NCBI GenBank assembly: GCA_050943615.1
Contig: JBMNPN010000005.1
Location: 1 to 58,848 of the forward strand
Length of the DNA: 58,848 nucleotides
Source: CACZQA01 sp050943615
GTDB taxonomy: Bacteria; Actinomycetota; Coriobacteriia; Coriobacteriales; QAMH01
Direction of reading: 5' to 3'
The translations under genes were made by a program, and so were the position numbers. This document shows, piece by piece, positions 16,694 through 25,933 of this stretch. The notes beneath the pieces were generated by a model. That model was not told where the DNA came from. It saw nothing but the letters and a program-made list of their open reading frames with translations, and ran no database searches. How positions within the stretch are numbered: position 1 is the first letter of the stretch; every line of letters begins with the position of its first letter.

Positions 16694-16804
16694 TTTGCAA
16701 CGCTCTTGCAGGTTTCCGAAGAAGAGGAACGCGTAAAAGGGCTCGTCGTGCGCGCTCGCATCGCCTCCCGCCTCAGAACCGCTCCCGCAAATCCTCTACA
16801 ATAG
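16694..16804 (+). pseudogene. C-terminal remnant of a cassette-type LysR gene
   Basis: The frame ending with TAG at 16804 reads FATLLQVSEEEERVKGLVVR followed by ARIASR. This aligns with the last residues of the LysR encoded at 10554..11450 (LTPLQVSEETGRVKKLIEQ then ARIAAR). No upstream part of such a gene exists here: the preceding DNA is the 3' end of the intact LysR gene in another frame. It is best read as a scar left by deletion or recombination. Confidence 0.6.
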
Positions 16805-16839
16805 CGTGGCATTTACACAAGGAAGCAAAGGGGATATCC

Positions 16840-18180
16840 GTGCCTGAGAGCAACGGCGAGACAGCACAGCGCGACAGCTTTAAGTCCAAGCGGGGCTTCA
16901 TACTCGCCTGCATCGGCTCGGCCGTGGGAATGGGCAACATCTGGCTGTTCCCCACGCGCGTGTCCGCGTACGGCGGGGCGACCTTCATCCTCCCCTACCT
17001 CATCTTCGTGGTTCTCATCGGGTCGACGGGCGTCATCGAGGAGATGTCGTTCGGGCGCGCGATGCGCGGCGGTCCCATCAAGGCCTTCGGGTCGGCCACC
17101 GAGCGCCGATATGGCACGCGCACGCCCGGGCAGGTCGCAGGGCTCCTCCCCGTCATCAGCTCGCTCGGCATGGCCATCGGCTACACCGTCGTCGTGGGCT
17201 GGATTTTCAAGTACACCTTCGATGCTTTCACCGGCTCGCTCATGGAAATGCAGGGAATCGAGGCATTCGCAGCCCAGTTCACGTCCGTCTCCGAGCAGAA
17301 CGCCGTCTGGCAGAGCATTGCCGCGATCGTCGCCACGGCCATCCTCGTCTTTGGCGTCAGCCACGGCATCGAGCGTGCCAACGAGGTCATGATGCCGCTC
17401 TTCTTCGTCCTGTTCGTCGGGCTTGCCATCTACGTGGCAACGCTTCCTGGGTCGAGCGCCGGCTACTCCTACATCTTCATGCTCGACCCTGCCGGCCTGC
17501 TCGATCCGCAGGTCTGGGTCTTCGCACTCGGGCAGGCGTTCTTCTCGCTTTCCATCGCGGGATTTGGCACGCTCATCTACGGCTCGTATCTCGACGATAA
17601 TGAAAACGTCCCCCAGAGCGCCAAGTACGTTGCCCTCTTCGACACCATCGCGGCCCTGCTCGCCGCGCTCGTCATCATCCCCGCCATGGCCAACGCCGGT
17701 CAGCAGCTCTCCCAGGGTGGCCCGGGGCTGCTCTTCATCTACCTGCCCCAGCTCTTCTCCGAGATGCCCGGCGGCCCTGTGATCATGGCGGTCTTCTTTG
17801 TCGCCGTGCTCTTTGGCGGCGTCTCCTCGCTCATCAACTTCTTCGAGGCGCCGATTGCCACGCTGCAGGAGAACTTCGGCCTCGACCGCACCAAGGCGAC
17901 CTTCGTCATCGGCGCCATCGTGCTGGTCGCGAGCCTCATCATCTCGGGAATCGTCTCCGACTGGATGGACTTCTGCTCCATCTACCTGTGCCCCATCGGC
18001 GCGCTCATCGCCGCCGTCATGTTCTTCTGGGTCTGCGGCAAGGACTTCTGCCTCGAGCAGGTGAACAAGGGCCGCAAAAAGCCGCTCGGCGCCTGGTTCT
18101 ATCCGCTTTCCAAGTACGTCTTTTGCGGCGTGACGATCCTCGTGCTCGTTCTCGGCTCGCTTCTGGGAGGCATCGGGTAG
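16840..18180 (+). CDS. Neurotransmitter:sodium symporter family (NSS) transporter
   Basis: A 446-residue polytopic membrane protein with about 11-12 hydrophobic segments. The first helix has 'ACIGSAVGMGNIWLFPT', the NSS signature (LeuT-type unwound TM1 that binds sodium and substrate). It probably imports an amino acid with Na+; substrate not predictable. The GTG at 16840 follows AAAGGGGATATCC. It stands alone between the LysR remnant and an ATPase gene. Confidence 0.92.
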   Translation: MPESNGETAQRDSFKSKRGFILACIGSAVGMGNIWLFPTRVSAYGGATFILPYLIFVVLIGSTGVIEEMSFGRAMRGGPIKAFGSATERRYGTRTPGQVAGLLPVISSLGMAIGYTVVVGWIFKYTFDAFTGSLMEMQGIEAFAAQFTSVSEQNAVWQSIAAIVATAILVFGVSHGIERANEVMMPLFFVLFVGLAIYVATLPGSSAGYSYIFMLDPAGLLDPQVWVFALGQAFFSLSIAGFGTLIYGSYLDDNENVPQSAKYVALFDTIAALLAALVIIPAMANAGQQLSQGGPGLLFIYLPQLFSEMPGGPVIMAVFFVAVLFGGVSSLINFFEAPIATLQENFGLDRTKATFVIGAIVLVASLIISGIVSDWMDFCSIYLCPIGALIAAVMFFWVCGKDFCLEQVNKGRKKPLGAWFYPLSKYVFCGVTILVLVLGSLLGGIG

Positions 18181-18228
18181 GCTTCCAATCGACGTTCTCA
18201 CTGGCTTGGTCGAAGGGCTTCAGACAAC

Positions 18229-18257
18229 TTGTCCTCAATAGCGCTGAATATTATACT
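18229..18257 (+). promoter_or_regulatory. Sigma70-type promoter of the ATPase gene
   Basis: TTGTCC (18229-18234), a 17-base spacer and TATACT (18252-18257) lie in a locally AT-rich stretch. The predicted start is about 35 bases before the ATG at 18300. Confidence 0.6.
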
Positions 18258-18299
18258 GAACAAAATTTCACTGAAACTTTTTTCAGAAAAAGAGGATGC

Positions 18300-19664
18300 A
18301 TGTTCTACTGCCGGGAAGACGAGTTGAAAACACTGCACGAGCAGTTCTCTTCTGATGAGCGCACCTTCGTTCTCGTGTATGGGAAGCGCCGTATAGGCAA
18401 GTCAGCTCTTATCGCAAAAGCTGCAGAGGATTTCGACGGCACGGTCATCAACCACCTCTGCGTGCAGAGCACGTTCCAGGGCAACCTTTCTTTGCTGTGC
18501 CGCAGCGTTTCGCAAGCGCTCGGGCTTCCGGCTTTCACAGTGTCCACCCTTCCCGACCTCTTCGATTTCCTGGAAGCTCAGGACCGGCGGATCCTGCTCG
18601 TGCTCGACGAATACCAGTACTTCAAGAGCTCTCTGCGCAAGGGGGAGCTCGACTCGTATCTGCAGGCCATCGTCGACCGTCTTTCGTCTCGCGTGAAGCT
18701 CGTTCTCTGCGGATCCTATATCGCCGTGATGCGAGAGCTCCTCGATGAGGACAATCCGCTTTTCGGACGTTTCACGAGCATCATCCACCTCAGGGAAATG
18801 GACTATCTCGATGCGCAGAGCTTTTACCCCCACCTCTCAATACACGAGAAAATCGCCCGATACGCCGTGTTCGGCGGTTCCCCCTACGTTCTCTCGTTGC
18901 TCGATCAGGAACACTCCCTGGAAGAAGAAGTTCTCAATCTTCTCTTGCCGGCAAACAGCCTGCTGCGCACCCATATAGAAAGCGTGATGCTCGCCGAGAT
19001 TCGAAAGTCGTTTGACGTTCGCATTCTCCAGGTTCTCGGCAACGGCCGGGAACGTTACTCGAAAATCGCCTCGGCGCTCGGCGGAGACGGCTCGGGGCTT
19101 CTCGGCAAGCAGCTCAAGAGCCTTCTCGAGATGGAAACCATCGAAAAGACCGCCCCCATCAACAGGGCGACAGACAAGAAGAAGACCTTCTATTCGATTC
19201 GCGACAACCTCATGCGCTTCTATTTTTGCTACCTCTTTGCAAACGGGGCACTGGTGGAGCGCGTGGGAGCCAAGGCGTTTTTTCAAAATGTGATCGCGCA
19301 AAGCCTTCGGACATTTATAGCCCTCCGCTTTGAGGACATGGTCAGGCAGTACTTCTCTCGCAGGGCAAAGGCTGGGGAGCTGCCCGGCATCGAGGACATA
19401 GGGACCTATTGGTATGATGACAAGAAACGCCACGTCAACGGACAGTTCGATTGCGTGCTGAAGAGGAACGGCACCTACGAGTTTTTCGAGGCGAAATACT
19501 ACAAGCGCCCTATGAGACGTGCAGAATGCGAGGCTGAAGAAAAGCAAGTTCGCGGCATAGCCGGGCTTGACGTTGGGCATATCGGCTTCGTATGCTCTGC
19601 AGGCTTCGATTTTGACACAGACGACTATTCTCTCATCTCAGGAGAGAAGCTCTACGACTTGTAG
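18300..19664 (+). CDS. AAA-type ATPase with C-terminal DUF234 nuclease-like domain
   Basis: A 454-residue protein. An N-terminal P-loop ATPase domain carries 'VYGKRRIGKSALIAK' (Walker A) and 'RILLVLDEYQYFKSS' (Walker B), followed by a winged-helix-like middle. The C-terminal segment 'GQFDCVLKRNGTYEFFEAKY' shows the D...ExK pattern of the PD-(D/E)XK fold expected of DUF234. This family is common in archaea and anaerobic bacteria, sporadically distributed, and without settled function. The ATG at 18300 follows AGAGG. The DNA is visibly more AT-rich than the flanks and has its own promoter, which suggests acquisition by transfer. Confidence 0.88.
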   Translation: MFYCREDELKTLHEQFSSDERTFVLVYGKRRIGKSALIAKAAEDFDGTVINHLCVQSTFQGNLSLLCRSVSQALGLPAFTVSTLPDLFDFLEAQDRRILLVLDEYQYFKSSLRKGELDSYLQAIVDRLSSRVKLVLCGSYIAVMRELLDEDNPLFGRFTSIIHLREMDYLDAQSFYPHLSIHEKIARYAVFGGSPYVLSLLDQEHSLEEEVLNLLLPANSLLRTHIESVMLAEIRKSFDVRILQVLGNGRERYSKIASALGGDGSGLLGKQLKSLLEMETIEKTAPINRATDKKKTFYSIRDNLMRFYFCYLFANGALVERVGAKAFFQNVIAQSLRTFIALRFEDMVRQYFSRRAKAGELPGIEDIGTYWYDDKKRHVNGQFDCVLKRNGTYEFFEAKYYKRPMRRAECEAEEKQVRGIAGLDVGHIGFVCSAGFDFDTDDYSLISGEKLYDL

Positions 19665-20555
19665 ATGCGAGAGCGGGAACAGACAGACGGGTTCCAGTCC
19701 ATGGAGATGGCAACACAAAACGGAAAGACCACAGAGCACGGTGTGCAGACACGTGCGCATGCGCTCGCACTGCACGTCATCGCGAGCGGCAGCAGGGGAA
19801 ACGCCACCGTCGTGGAGAACACTACGACCGGGCACGGCATCCTCATCGACTGCGGCACGAGCGGCAAGGCGCTCATCGAGGGCTGTGCCGCCTGCGGCTT
19901 CGACGCCGCAAAGATCGATGCCGTCCTCGTCACCCACGAGCATACCGACCACGTGAAGGGCCTCGGCGTCGCCACGCGCAAGCTCGCCAAACTCGGCTGC
20001 ACGCCGACGCTCTACACGAGCGAGAAGATCCGCGCGGCAAGCTCCGAGGTCCAGCAGCTTGCAGACAATCTTGCGCTCGAGACCTTTTCATCCGGCGATG
20101 ACCTTTCGCTCTGCGGCATCGGCGTACACGCCTTTCCCACGAACCACGACGCCGTCGAGAGCTTTGGCTTTCGCTTCGATCTTTCCGGCGACAGCATCGG
20201 CTTCATGACCGACACCGGCGTGGTGACCGGCGAGGCGCGCGAGGCTCTAGGCGGCTGCCGCATCCTGGGGCTCGAGGCCAACCACGACCGCGACATGCTC
20301 GCCCACGGCCCCTACCCCGCCTATCTGAAGAGCCGCATCGCCTCGGAGCACGGGCACCTCTCGAACGAGCAGTCTGCAGAACTGTTGGAGGGCCTGCTCT
20401 CAGACGAGCTCGAGCAGGTCATCGGGCTTCACGTCTCGCAGAACAACAACAACTACGAGCTTCCCCAGCAGACGCTTGCCGCCGTCCTGGCACGTGCCGA
20501 CCACACCGCCCAAGCGCTCGTCGGGTTCCAGAAACGCCCCGTCAGCCTGCGCTAG
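19665..20555 (+). CDS. MBL-fold metallo-hydrolase (YycJ/WalJ-like)
   Basis: 296 residues if the ATG directly after the preceding stop is used; ATGs at 19701 and 19707 would give 284 or 282 residues and no start has a convincing Shine-Dalgarno. The core contains 'LHVIASGSRGNATVVEN', 'ILIDCGTSGKALIEG', the metal motif HEHTDH in 'VLVTHEHTDHVKGLG', and downstream metal-ligand regions 'FPTNHDAVESFG' and 'LGLEANHDRDML'. Such proteins are Zn-dependent hydrolases, several being nucleases. Coupling to the ATPase gene may be only positional. Confidence 0.88.
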   Translation: MREREQTDGFQSMEMATQNGKTTEHGVQTRAHALALHVIASGSRGNATVVENTTTGHGILIDCGTSGKALIEGCAACGFDAAKIDAVLVTHEHTDHVKGLGVATRKLAKLGCTPTLYTSEKIRAASSEVQQLADNLALETFSSGDDLSLCGIGVHAFPTNHDAVESFGFRFDLSGDSIGFMTDTGVVTGEAREALGGCRILGLEANHDRDMLAHGPYPAYLKSRIASEHGHLSNEQSAELLEGLLSDELEQVIGLHVSQNNNNYELPQQTLAAVLARADHTAQALVGFQKRPVSLR

Positions 20556-20687
20556 AGCAACTGTTCGGACGCCCCTCAAGGGCGCACATCTTGACGTTGG
20601 CACGACTCGTATGCAGGTTCTCGGGGGCGACTCCACCCAACTAAAGTATACTTTCCTGCGTTTGACCGCTAACCAGGGGAGCTGTAC

Positions 20688-22394
20688 ATGCAACAGGGCG
20701 ACGTTCTCATCATCATCGCGATTCTCATCTACTTCATCGCGGTCCTCATCATCGGGTTCAGCTATGCCAAGCGCTCGAACTCGTCTTCGTCTGAGTACTT
20801 CTTAGGCGGGCGCAAGGTCGGGCCATGGTTCACGGCGCTCTCGGCCGAGGCCTCCGATATGTCGGGCTACCTGCTCATGGGCCTGCCCGGACTCGCCTAT
20901 TTCTCCGGCGCCGCAGACGTCGGCTGGACCGCCATCGGCCTTGCCATCGGCACCTACTGCAACTGGCTGTTCGTGGCCAAGCGCCTGCGCCGCTACTCCG
21001 AGCGCGCCAACGATTCCATCACGCTGCCCGGTTTCTACTCCAACCGCTTCCACGACAAGCAGAACGCCGTGGGCACCATCGCCGCCATCATCATCCTCAT
21101 CTTCTTCTGCGTCTACGTCGGCAGCTGCTTTGTGACCTGCGGCAAGCTCTTCCACACGCTCTTCGGCGTCGACTACTCGCTCATGATGGTCTTCGGCGCC
21201 ATCATCGTCTTCCTCTACACCATGGTCGGCGGTTACCTCTCCGTCGTCGCCACCGACTTCATGCAGGGATGCCTGATGTTCTTTGCCCTCATCGTCGTCA
21301 TCGTCGGCTCCATCACCATGGCAGGCGGCCTCGACAACACCGTCGCCTTCCTCAAGGACATCCCCGGCTACCTTTCCATGACGCAGAGCGCCGTGCCTCT
21401 GACCGACGCCGACGGCAACCAGATCGTCCAAAACGGCATGCCGCTGTTCGACGTCCCCGAAGAGTACGGCCTGCTCACCATCATCTCCACGATGAGCTGG
21501 GGGCTTGGCTACTTTGGCATGCCGCAGGTACTCGTGCGCTTCATGGGCATCCGCTCCGACACCGAGGTCAAGCAGTCCCGCCGCATCGCGATCGTGTGGG
21601 TCGTCATCTCGATGTTCTCAGCCGTCATGATCGGCCTCATCGGCCGCTACCTCATTCCCACCGAGCTGCTCACGCAGTCGGCCGCAGAGAACATCTTCAT
21701 CGTGCTCTCGCGCATGATGCTCCCGTCGTTTTTGTGCGGGCTGGTGGTCTCGGGCATTCTGGCCGCATCGATGTCGTCGGCATCTTCCTACCTGCTCATC
21801 ACCGGATCTTCCATCGCGGAGAACATCTTCCGCGGCATCTTCAAGCGCAATGCCACCGATAACCAGGTCCTCATCGTCAGCCGCATCACGCTCGCCTGCG
21901 TGCTGCTCTTTGGCATCTGGGTCGCCTGGGACGAGAACTCCGTCATCTTCACCGTCGTGAGCTACGCTTGGGCGGGCCTGGGCGCCTCGTTCGGCCCGCT
22001 CACGCTCTTCAGCCTCTACTGGCGCCGCACCACCAAGTCGGGTGCCATCGCGGGCATGGTCTCGGGCGCGGCGATGGTGCTCATCTGGCACAACCTGATA
22101 AAGCCGATCGGCGGTATCTTCGGCATCTACGAGCTGCTGCCGGCGTTTCTCGTGAGCTGCCTGTGCATCGTGGTCTTCTCGCTGCTCAGCAAGGAGCCGA
22201 GCCCGGAGATCTACGACGAGTTCGACCACTACATGGACGACGAGCCCGTCGCCGACCGCAACATCGACGCCGTGCTCGAGGGCGGCGTGCCGCTCGAGAG
22301 CTCCACGGACGCCGCCGCGCTCAAGGCGACCAGGGGCACCGACGAGGAGCTCATCGAGAAGAGCAACCCCGACGACGAGGAAACGCTCGTATAG
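20688..22394 (+). CDS. putP: Sodium/proline symporter (SSS family)
   Basis: A 568-residue, 12-13-helix membrane protein. 'SAEASDMSGYLLMGLPGLAY' closely matches the PutP core where sodium and proline bind, and 'GLGASFGPLTLFSLYWRRTT' matches the C-terminal core. The last 60 residues are an acidic cytoplasmic tail (YDEFDHYMDDEP and following) longer than in E. coli PutP. It probably imports proline with Na+. Monocistronic; it ends at a candidate terminator at 22398. Confidence 0.9.
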   Translation: MQQGDVLIIIAILIYFIAVLIIGFSYAKRSNSSSSEYFLGGRKVGPWFTALSAEASDMSGYLLMGLPGLAYFSGAADVGWTAIGLAIGTYCNWLFVAKRLRRYSERANDSITLPGFYSNRFHDKQNAVGTIAAIIILIFFCVYVGSCFVTCGKLFHTLFGVDYSLMMVFGAIIVFLYTMVGGYLSVVATDFMQGCLMFFALIVVIVGSITMAGGLDNTVAFLKDIPGYLSMTQSAVPLTDADGNQIVQNGMPLFDVPEEYGLLTIISTMSWGLGYFGMPQVLVRFMGIRSDTEVKQSRRIAIVWVVISMFSAVMIGLIGRYLIPTELLTQSAAENIFIVLSRMMLPSFLCGLVVSGILAASMSSASSYLLITGSSIAENIFRGIFKRNATDNQVLIVSRITLACVLLFGIWVAWDENSVIFTVVSYAWAGLGASFGPLTLFSLYWRRTTKSGAIAGMVSGAAMVLIWHNLIKPIGGIFGIYELLPAFLVSCLCIVVFSLLSKEPSPEIYDEFDHYMDDEPVADRNIDAVLEGGVPLESSTDAAALKATRGTDEELIEKSNPDDEETLV

Positions 22395-22397
22395 CAG

Positions 22398-22425
22398 AAA
22401 AAAGCAGCCCCTTCCGCTGTTTTTT
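22398..22425 (+). terminator. Candidate rho-independent terminator of putP
   Basis: AAAAAAGCAG and CTGTTTTTT pair around nine bases, three bases after the stop; the GC part of the stem is short. Confidence 0.5.
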
Positions 22426-22531
22426 GCAACGCGGTCACTGTAAAGTTTCCGCAGCTCACACACCCTGGTTTCAGCATTTGCTCAGGTCAGGGGAGCTTGC
22501 AAAAAATCGACGGAAATGGCTCGAAAAATGG

Positions 22532-22554
22532 GCTGGCGCGGTCATATCGCCAGC
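22532..22554 (-). terminator. Rho-independent terminator of the flavodoxin-like gene at 22575
   Basis: GCTGGCG and CGCCAGC surround a 9-base loop. On the minus strand the stem is followed by CCATTTTTCG, 20 bases after the stop codon. Confidence 0.7.
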
Positions 22555-22574
22555 ACCAGCCCGACCCGAAAACC

Positions 22575-23555
22575 TTACGAAAGCGTCGTCTTTGCCGTGC
22601 TCGCCCATGTCCGCAGCTCGTCGACAGTCGTGCTCGTCGTGAAGCGACTGCCTCCAAGCCAGGTCCCCCTATGTCCCGCGGCATCTGCCACAGCTTTCAA
22701 TTTGACCTGGCTGTTGGAGATGGAGCTGGACGATGACGTGCAGAACGGGACGATCGTCTTGCCCGTAAGGTCGTAGGTTTCCACGAACGTGCTCATGATG
22801 CGCGGTGCCTCATTCCACCAGATTGGATAGCCGATATACACCGTCGTGTACGTTGCGAAGTTGTCTATCGTGTTCGAGATGGCGGGGCGCATGGTGGCAT
22901 CGTTATGCTCCTGGCACACGCGGCTGGAGCTGTCGGTCCAATCAAGATCGGCGCTCGTGTAGGCTTGCGAAGGCGTGATCTCCACCAGGTCTGCCCCCGT
23001 CGCCTGCTGGAGTCTCTGCGCGACCGTTCTCGTGTTGCCCGTCGCCGAGAAGTACACGATGAGCGTCGTTCCATCCGACGGAACCGTGGTCGTGTCCTCG
23101 CTCGAATACCCCGTGCTGTCTTTCGTGCCCCCTGCCCCACCAGTGGCAGCCTGCGATCCGCCCTTGCCCGAGTTCACCTTGACCCTGACGACGCGCGCTT
23201 TCGAATAGACCTTCTTGCCATGGGACTTCCTATAGGCACGAACGCGCACGAAGAGCTTCTTTCCCTTCACGTTCTTGAAAACCGCCTTGCGCGCGGTCTT
23301 CGTTTTTATGGTCTTTTTCTTGGCATGCTTGAACGACTTCGTCTTGGCATACTGGACGGAAAAGCCGCTCGTCTTCTTGACATGCTTTTTCCACTTGACC
23401 GTCAGAGTATGACCCTGAAGCGTCGCCTTCACCCCGGACACCTGCGCTGGCCTTGAACTTGTGCGCGCCAGGCTCGTCGCGGGAATGCTGAGAGCGCATG
23501 CCACCAGCACTACCAGAGCAATTGCAAATGTATAGTTCAGTACCTTTCTCAACAT
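22575..23555 (-). CDS. Exported FnIII-flavodoxin-like fusion protein
   Basis: A 326-residue protein. An N-terminal Sec signal (LNYTFAIALVVLVACAL, cleavage near SLA-R) is followed by a lysine-rich fibronectin type III-like domain (about residues 38-128). A Ser/Gly/Thr linker leads to a flavodoxin-like domain from about residue 163: 'LIVYFSATGNTRTVAQRL' is the FMN phosphate loop, then 'YIGYPIWWNEAPRIMSTF' and 'TIVPFCTSSSSSISNS'. Flavodoxin-like domains are usually cytoplasmic, so an extracytoplasmic flavin protein is unusual; it may take part in surface redox chemistry. It lies 61 bases downstream of a shorter paralogue on the same strand. Upstream DNA (TTTCATAGGGG) resembles that of the paralogue. 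Confidence 0.85.
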   Translation of the reverse strand: MLRKVLNYTFAIALVVLVACALSIPATSLARTSSRPAQVSGVKATLQGHTLTVKWKKHVKKTSGFSVQYAKTKSFKHAKKKTIKTKTARKAVFKNVKGKKLFVRVRAYRKSHGKKVYSKARVVRVKVNSGKGGSQAATGGAGGTKDSTGYSSEDTTTVPSDGTTLIVYFSATGNTRTVAQRLQQATGADLVEITPSQAYTSADLDWTDSSSRVCQEHNDATMRPAISNTIDNFATYTTVYIGYPIWWNEAPRIMSTFVETYDLTGKTIVPFCTSSSSSISNSQVKLKAVADAAGHRGTWLGGSRFTTSTTVDELRTWASTAKTTLS

Positions 23556-23616
23556 AAGCCCCCTATGAAATTGCAGCGTTGCCCTCGAGAGAGCCCCTCC
23601 ACCTCGAAACGGGTGA

Positions 23617-24288
23617 TTAACTGACCTTTTTGACCCAGCGCCTCACGGTTGCCTTTGAAGCGTATTCTCCAAACCGCTTGCCCTTCTTCCAGTGCCCGGT
23701 CTTTGAAACGGCCTTAAGCCTCTTGGCTGCCCTCGAGATACCCGAGCTCGATGACGTGCAAAACGGGATGACCCGCTTTCCCCTCATCGAGTATTTCTCC
23801 AGAAACGTGCTCACAACGCGCGGGGCATCCCCATACCAGATGGGAAAGCCGAGATAGACGGTCTTTATCTTCTTGAGCCCCGTGAGCTTGCCCTTGATGG
23901 CGGGACGCGCGCTGGAGTCTGACTGCTCGCGCTCGGCACGACAGTTTGCCCGCGTGTAATCGATGTCCGAGCTCGTGTACTTGTTGCGTGCCTTGATGCG
24001 ATAGAGACGCCCGTGCGTCGTGTTCGCAATGATCTTTGCAACGCGCTTGGTGTTCCCCGTCGCAGAAAAGTACACGACGAGAATCTTCTTGTTGACCTTC
24101 TTCTTTGTCGTCTTCGTGTGTTTGGCCTGTGTTTGCGAAGATGCACCCGTCTTTGCGAATGCGGCGTTCGGCACCATGAACGCACATGCGAGCACGACCG
24201 CAAGAAGCGCTGCGAGCATGTACATGCAGATGTTCCGGACCCTACTGGCCTCCATATACCTCACCTTTACCTTCCCGTGCATTCGCAT
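23617..24288 (-). CDS. Exported flavodoxin-like protein
   Basis: 223 residues from the ATG at 24288, which follows AGGGG in a leader resembling that of the paralogous gene; a start at 24255 after GGTGAGG would give 212 residues. The signal segment 'MYMLAALLAVVLACAFMVPN' ends with the likely signal peptidase I site AFA-K, then a short Lys/Thr-rich linker. The flavodoxin-like domain shows 'ILVVYFSATGNTKRVAKII', 'VYLGFPIWYGDAPRVVSTFL' and 'VIPFCTSSSSGIS'. It has the same core as its neighbour but no FnIII domain, so the pair probably arose by tandem duplication. Confidence 0.83.
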   Translation of the reverse strand: MRMHGKVKVRYMEASRVRNICMYMLAALLAVVLACAFMVPNAAFAKTGASSQTQAKHTKTTKKKVNKKILVVYFSATGNTKRVAKIIANTTHGRLYRIKARNKYTSSDIDYTRANCRAEREQSDSSARPAIKGKLTGLKKIKTVYLGFPIWYGDAPRVVSTFLEKYSMRGKRVIPFCTSSSSGISRAAKRLKAVSKTGHWKKGKRFGEYASKATVRRWVKKVS

Positions 24289-24531
24289 CGGCTGCCCCTA
24301 TGAAAACAGCTGATGCCACATGAACCCTATCGGCCTCGACTTCATGCTATTTTCCGGAGAGGAGCATGTACAATGCATTTCTCGTATCTCGGCATGCACG
24401 ATGCGCAACGTGGGTCGTCGGACCCCATCTTCAGCGCAAGGAAATCTCTCAAGACACCAGAGAGGCGGTCGATCGCAGTCAGATATGCAGTTGTTTGGCA
24501 ATTGCGTGCCGTGCCGGACTACGACGTTTCG

Positions 24532-25659
24532 CTAGGCATGCTGGGGGACGTTGCTCCCGCTGCCCTCGAGGCGCTGGGCGCGCTGCTGCTTGGCCGCCGT
24601 GATGCCACGCACGACCACGATGGAGAGCAACACCACCAGCGTCCCGCGCAGGCCGAACTGGTAGAGCCCCTGGGCGAGCTGGTTCCAGTCCCACACGTCT
24701 GGACGGAAGAACTCCATGATCTTCTGCCAGTTGAAGATGGCGCTTTCCACACGGTGCACGCACAGGATGTAGAGCGAGTTGACGCCGCACCACGCAAGGC
24801 CCTGAGAGAGCAGCGGGATGCGCTCGACGAAGCAGCAGACACGCATGACCACGAGACTTCCCGCCGCCGCGGTGACAAGCGAGAGCGGATAGTCCAGATA
24901 AGCGCGCACCGCCATCTCGTTCTCTCCCGCATACGGGTACAGCATCCACACTGCGAAAAGCGCCACCCATGCGGCAAGCGGGATGTTCTCGATGCCGACG
25001 AGCTTGACAAGGTAGCCGACGAACATGAAGCCGACAGCGATGCAGGCGGTGTCGAAGTTGAAGGGCAGGTGCGCAAAGTCCCCGAGCGCAAAGCCCGCCC
25101 AGATGCAGACTCCGACGCAGGCGCACTCGAAGAGATGCTGCCAGGCACCCGCATGCGCGCTCAGATGCGCGCTCTTGTCAGCACGGGCGCGGAACTTGTC
25201 CGAGGCGAGCAAGATCTCGTTGAAGATGACGCGTGCGATGAACAGGCAGGGCAAAAACCACAGCGCGCCGATGGCCTGGAAGTGGTGCCCCATGATGATG
25301 CCCTCCTGCCCCGAGCCATAGAGAATCTCGATGAGGACAACCGGCGCGGACTTCTGCGTGTCGAGCGCTGACGAGAGGGAAGCCGGCGGCACGAAGGCAA
25401 AGAAGAGCAGGATCGCGCAAACGGCAAAGTAGGGCACGAGCAGGCGGCGCGTCGATTGCACGAGGACCTGCTTGCGTGGCTTGGAGTGCATCGTGAAACC
25501 CGCGAGCACAAAGAAGAGCGGCATGTGGAAGGAGTAGATGAAGATGCGCAGCCAGAGGTCCGACTCCAGGCAATGGCCAAGGACCATGGAAAGGATTGCC
25601 ACACCCTTTGCTATGTCGAGCCATATCAGGCGTTTCTTGCTGCTCAAAACCTCTTCCAA
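24532..25659 (-). CDS. Acyltransferase 3 family membrane protein
   Basis: A 375-residue protein with about 10 hydrophobic segments. The family signature near the N-terminus is 'RLIWLDIAKGVAILSMVLGH' with the conserved His (residue 29) in GHCLES, then 'FHMPLFFVLAGFTM'. Such proteins O-acylate cell-surface sugars or peptidoglycan at the membrane; the acceptor is unknown. It stands alone between the flavodoxin-like pair and argG; the 243 bases downstream and 274 bases upstream contain no convincing gene. Confidence 0.88.
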   Translation of the reverse strand: MEEVLSSKKRLIWLDIAKGVAILSMVLGHCLESDLWLRIFIYSFHMPLFFVLAGFTMHSKPRKQVLVQSTRRLLVPYFAVCAILLFFAFVPPASLSSALDTQKSAPVVLIEILYGSGQEGIIMGHHFQAIGALWFLPCLFIARVIFNEILLASDKFRARADKSAHLSAHAGAWQHLFECACVGVCIWAGFALGDFAHLPFNFDTACIAVGFMFVGYLVKLVGIENIPLAAWVALFAVWMLYPYAGENEMAVRAYLDYPLSLVTAAAGSLVVMRVCCFVERIPLLSQGLAWCGVNSLYILCVHRVESAIFNWQKIMEFFRPDVWDWNQLAQGLYQFGLRGTLVVLLSIVVVRGITAAKQQRAQRLEGSGSNVPQHA

Positions 25660-25865
25660 CCGTGCGGGTGTCTATCTGGGGAATCGCCTAGGAAAGCGGT
25701 CCCAACAGGCAAACAGAATAGTAGACAACGCTTGCGCGAATCTGAAAGAGCCCCGATTATCCTCGGATTGTTACAACTCCTCCACAATATCGGCAAGTTG
25801 CCTGGGTGTGCACGCCGTCCTCCGCCCCCTTTGCGACAGGTCTTGCTTGAATCCCCTGAAGAGAA

Positions 25866-25899
25866 CTCCCCGCAGCGCCCGGTCAGGGGATGCGGGGAG
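25866..25899 (-). terminator. Candidate terminator of the arginine operon
   Basis: Perfect 9-bp arms CTCCCCGCA and TGCGGGGAG, 35 bases after the argG stop; on the minus strand a T-rich TTCTCTTC follows. Confidence 0.6.
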
Positions 25900-25933
25900 C
25901 GAGCGATACACGCTAGTTTGTTGGAAAAGCTGG

